DNA from: Paracoccaceae bacterium
GTDB lineage: Bacteria > Pseudomonadota > Alphaproteobacteria > Rhodobacterales > Rhodobacteraceae
Assembly: GCA_014654775.1 (NCBI GenBank)
Contig: JACVZW010000030.1
Span: forward strand, 310,001 to 374,000
Direction: 5' to 3'
Length of the DNA stretch: 64,000 nt
The notes under the pieces: model-generated
Database searches by the model: none
What the model saw: the letters and a program-made list of their open reading frames with translations, nothing else
Told to the model about the DNA's origin: nothing
In this document: in pieces, positions 61,572 to 64,000 of the stretch
Layout: each line of letters starts with the position of its first letter
Position numbering within the stretch: the first letter of the stretch is position 1
Program-made: the position numbers and the translations under genes

Positions 61572-62275
61572 ATGAAAAAGGTCTATCCCAGCGCCGAAGC
61601 CGCGCTGGACGGCGTGCTGTTTGACGGCATGACCATCGCCTCCGGCGGCTTCGGCCTCTGCGGCATTCCCGAACTGCTGATCGCCGCGATCCGCAAGGCG
61701 GGGACCAAGGACCTGACCGTCGCCTCCAACAATGCGGGCGTCGATGGCTTCGGCCTTGGCGTGCTGCTTGAGTCGCGGCAGGTGAAGAAGATGATCTCCT
61801 CCTATGTGGGCGAGAATGCCGAGTTCATGCGCCAGTATCTGTCCGGCGAGCTGGAGCTGGAGTTCAACCCCCAAGGCACCTTGGCCGAACGCATGCGCGC
61901 GGGCGGCGCGGGCATCCCCGGCTTCTACACCCGCACGGGCGTGGGCACCGTCATCGCCGAGGGGAAAGAACACAAGGACTTCGACGGCAAGACCTACATC
62001 CTCGAACGCGCCATCGTCGCCGACCTGTCGATCGTGAAGGCCTGGAAGGCCGATCCGTCGGGCAACCTCGTCTTCCGCAAGACCGCCCGCAACTTCAACC
62101 CGCCCGCCGCCAGCTGCGGCAAGATCTGCGTGGTGGAGGTGGAGGAGATCGTGCCCTTGGGCGCGCTCGACCCCGACGCGATCCACCTGCCCGGCATCTA
62201 TGTCCACCGCATCGTGCAGGGACAGCATGAAAAGCGCATCGAACAGCGCACCACCCGCAAGAAGGAATCCGTGTA

Positions 62276-62276
<1 letters not shown>
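61572..62276 (+). CDS. 3-oxoacid CoA-transferase subunit A
   Basis: A 234-residue alpha subunit of a SCOT-type CoA-transferase, which moves CoA between succinyl-CoA and a 3-oxoacid. Landmarks are the [10 protein letters not shown] oxyanion-region motif near 27-36, [16 protein letters not shown], and [18 protein letters not shown]. The ATG is followed by the beta subunit, overlapping by one base (TAATG). Confidence 0.92.
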
Positions 62277-62902
<626 letters not shown>

Positions 62903-62919
62903 CGCCGTGCGCAGCACCC

Positions 62920-62948
62920 CGTAGGATGGGCAATCTTGCCCATCCTGC
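62920..62948. repeat. Palindromic intergenic repeat, copy 2
   Basis: The left arm is identical to copy 1 at 721-733. The right arm matches for 11 bases and then diverges. It lies between the CoA-transferase and the GNAT gene and may act as a terminator. Confidence 0.6.
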
Positions 62949-62963
62949 CTGAAAGGCACCGCC

Positions 62964-63251
62964 ATGACGGACGAGATCATCCGCGAACAGGGCCCGACCA
63001 AAGGCCGCTACCTGATCCGCCGGAACGGCGAGGAGGCGGAACTCACCTATTCCGTCACCTCCCCCACCCTGATCATCGCCGATCACACCGGCGTGCCCGA
63101 CAGTTTCCGCGGCACCGGCGCGGGCCTTGCCCTCGTCACCCGCATGGTCGCCGATGCGCGGGCGGAGGGCTTCCGGATCATGCCCCTCTGCCCCTTCGTG
63201 AACGCCCAGCGCAAAAAGCATCCCGAATGGGCCGACGCCTTCGCCGTTTGA
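62964..63251 (+). CDS. Short GNAT-family N-acetyltransferase (YjdJ-like)
   Basis: A 95-residue protein with the compact acetyl-CoA-binding fold: TLIIADHTGVPDSFRGTGAG, LALVTRMVADARAEG and the Cys-containing IMPLCPFVNAQRKKHPEW. This length is normal for the YjdJ-type branch. The acceptor is unknown. Confidence 0.85.
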   Translation: MTDEIIREQGPTKGRYLIRRNGEEAELTYSVTSPTLIIADHTGVPDSFRGTGAGLALVTRMVADARAEGFRIMPLCPFVNAQRKKHPEWADAFAV

Positions 63252-63264
63252 CAGTCTCAGCGGC

Positions 63265-64000
63265 TCAGTTCTGCGCCTGCAGGATGCGAAAGACGCAAGG
63301 GTCACTCACCACCACCGGCGGCGTCGCGCAAAGCCCCTGCGCCACCTGCCATGCGGCCAGCACTTTGGGCACGTAATCCCGCGTCTCGGCATAGGGCGGC
63401 ACGCCCCGGTTCGACTTCACCGCCCCCTCGCCCGCATTATAGGCGGCCAGCACGAGGATCGGGTCGCGGTCAAATTCCTTCATCAGCCAGTCCAGATAGG
63501 CGATCCCGCCCCGGATGTTCTGCTCCGGGTCCAGCGAATCCTCCACCCCGAACCGTTCCGCCGTGGCCGGGATCAACTGCATCAGGCCCTGCGCGCCCGC
63601 CGAACTCACCGCATCCGCGCGCCCCGCGCTTTCCACCGCCATCACCGCCAGCGCCAGCGCGGGCGACACTTCTGTCCCCACCGTGGCGCGCAGCAGCGCC
63701 GTGCCATGGGCGTCCGCCATCTGCTGCATCTGTTGCAGGCGCGGCGCGGCCACCGCCGCCCCGTCCGGCCCCTGCGCCAGCGCCGCCAGCGCCGTGTCGA
63801 AACGTCCGGCCGCCTGATCGATCGCCGCAGGCACCAGATCCCAGAACCAGCCATAGCGCGCGGCATCCCCCGGCACCGGGCCCTTCGGCCGGTCCGCCGC
63901 CGCCACGTCCACCGGGGGCAACGGATCGGGCACCCGCGCCTCGCCCGCCTTGGGCAGGATCTCCATCAGCCGCGCCTGTTCCACCGGATCGATCTGAACC
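63265..64000 (-). CDS. Lytic transglycosylase (SLT domain), 5' end outside window
   Basis: The frame is still open at the window edge, so the true start probably lies beyond 64000 (a GTG at 63984 is the only start inside). The C-terminal SLT domain covers the catalytic Glu in LAVMAVESAGRADAVSSAG, then AQGLMQLIPATAERFGV, NIRGGIAYLDWLM and VLAAYNAGEGAV. Such enzymes cleave the glycan strands of peptidoglycan. Confidence 0.88.
   Translation of the reverse strand, partial: VQIDPVEQARLMEILPKAGEARVPDPLPPVDVAAADRPKGPVPGDAARYGWFWDLVPAAIDQAAGRFDTALAALAQGPDGAAVAAPRLQQMQQMADAHGTALLRATVGTEVSPALALAVMAVESAGRADAVSSAGAQGLMQLIPATAERFGVEDSLDPEQNIRGGIAYLDWLMKEFDRDPILVLAAYNAGEGAVKSNRGVPPYAETRDYVPKVLAAWQVAQGLCATPPVVVSDPCVFRILQAQN

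Overview
The window is about 64 kb of GC-rich, densely coding DNA from an alphaproteobacterium, most likely a member of the Rhodobacterales (Rhodobacteraceae). Supporting this are a PutR/PutA divergent pair, a MetR-type LysR regulator, an arcA-arcB-arcC cluster, small families typical of that group (DUF6525-like, DUF3309, CsbD), a Zur-type operator of alphaproteobacterial form, and a tRNA-Leu(UAA). The genus cannot be decided from the sequence alone. No rRNA, prophage, insertion sequence or CRISPR array was seen.

Layout. Positions 1-13 kb are housekeeping and metabolism: the metR end, a putatively Zur-controlled COG0523 metal chaperone, two paralogous RTX-type calcium-binding proteins, suhB, a rhomboid protease, putA/putR and a formamidase-like enzyme. 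Positions 13-19.7 kb hold an envelope and stress cluster: an OmpA-type lipoprotein, a DUF883/holin-like pair, a four-gene operon with a transglutaminase-like protein and a five-repeat Cys-rich protein, a broken DUF481 gene, and three tiny proteins. Positions 19.7-24.4 kb are the arginine deiminase pathway. Positions 24.7-33 kb contain a MacAB-like exporter and a sulfate ABC transporter operon with an Rrf2 regulator. Positions 33-59 kb form a stress or redox island: Lrp and two Crp/Fnr regulators, three c-type cytochromes, a universal stress protein, a nitroreductase, Hsp20, a phosphoribosyltransferase, DUF2267, a COG2187 kinase-like protein, a response regulator, a hybrid histidine kinase, a second MacAB-like exporter and a SHOCT protein. 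The end holds a YeeE/YedE pair, tRNA-Leu, a META protein, a 3-oxoacid CoA-transferase and a lytic transglycosylase running off the edge.

The two most interesting signals lie in the 33-59 kb island. First, a nine-gene minus-strand operon (47392 to 40831) contains a TPP-dependent 2-oxoacid dehydrogenase E1 alpha with a canonical twin-arginine signal peptide, its E1 beta partner, a zinc-ribbon protein, two exported c-type cytochromes, and an MBOAT plus SGNH acyl-transfer pair. There is no E2 or E3 gene. This suggests a periplasmic, cytochrome-linked oxoacid oxidation system. Second, a Crp/Fnr-type 14-bp dyad close to TTGWC-N4-GWCAA recurs upstream of at least ten transcription units. In five cases it is centred 67-76 bp from the start codon and in three cases 119-124 bp. 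The window encodes an FNR-like regulator (51963-52793) with the E-xx-S-R recognition-helix signature that could read it. Together these suggest that the island is one coordinately controlled low-oxygen, nitrosative or redox-stress regulon. This is inference and has not been demonstrated.
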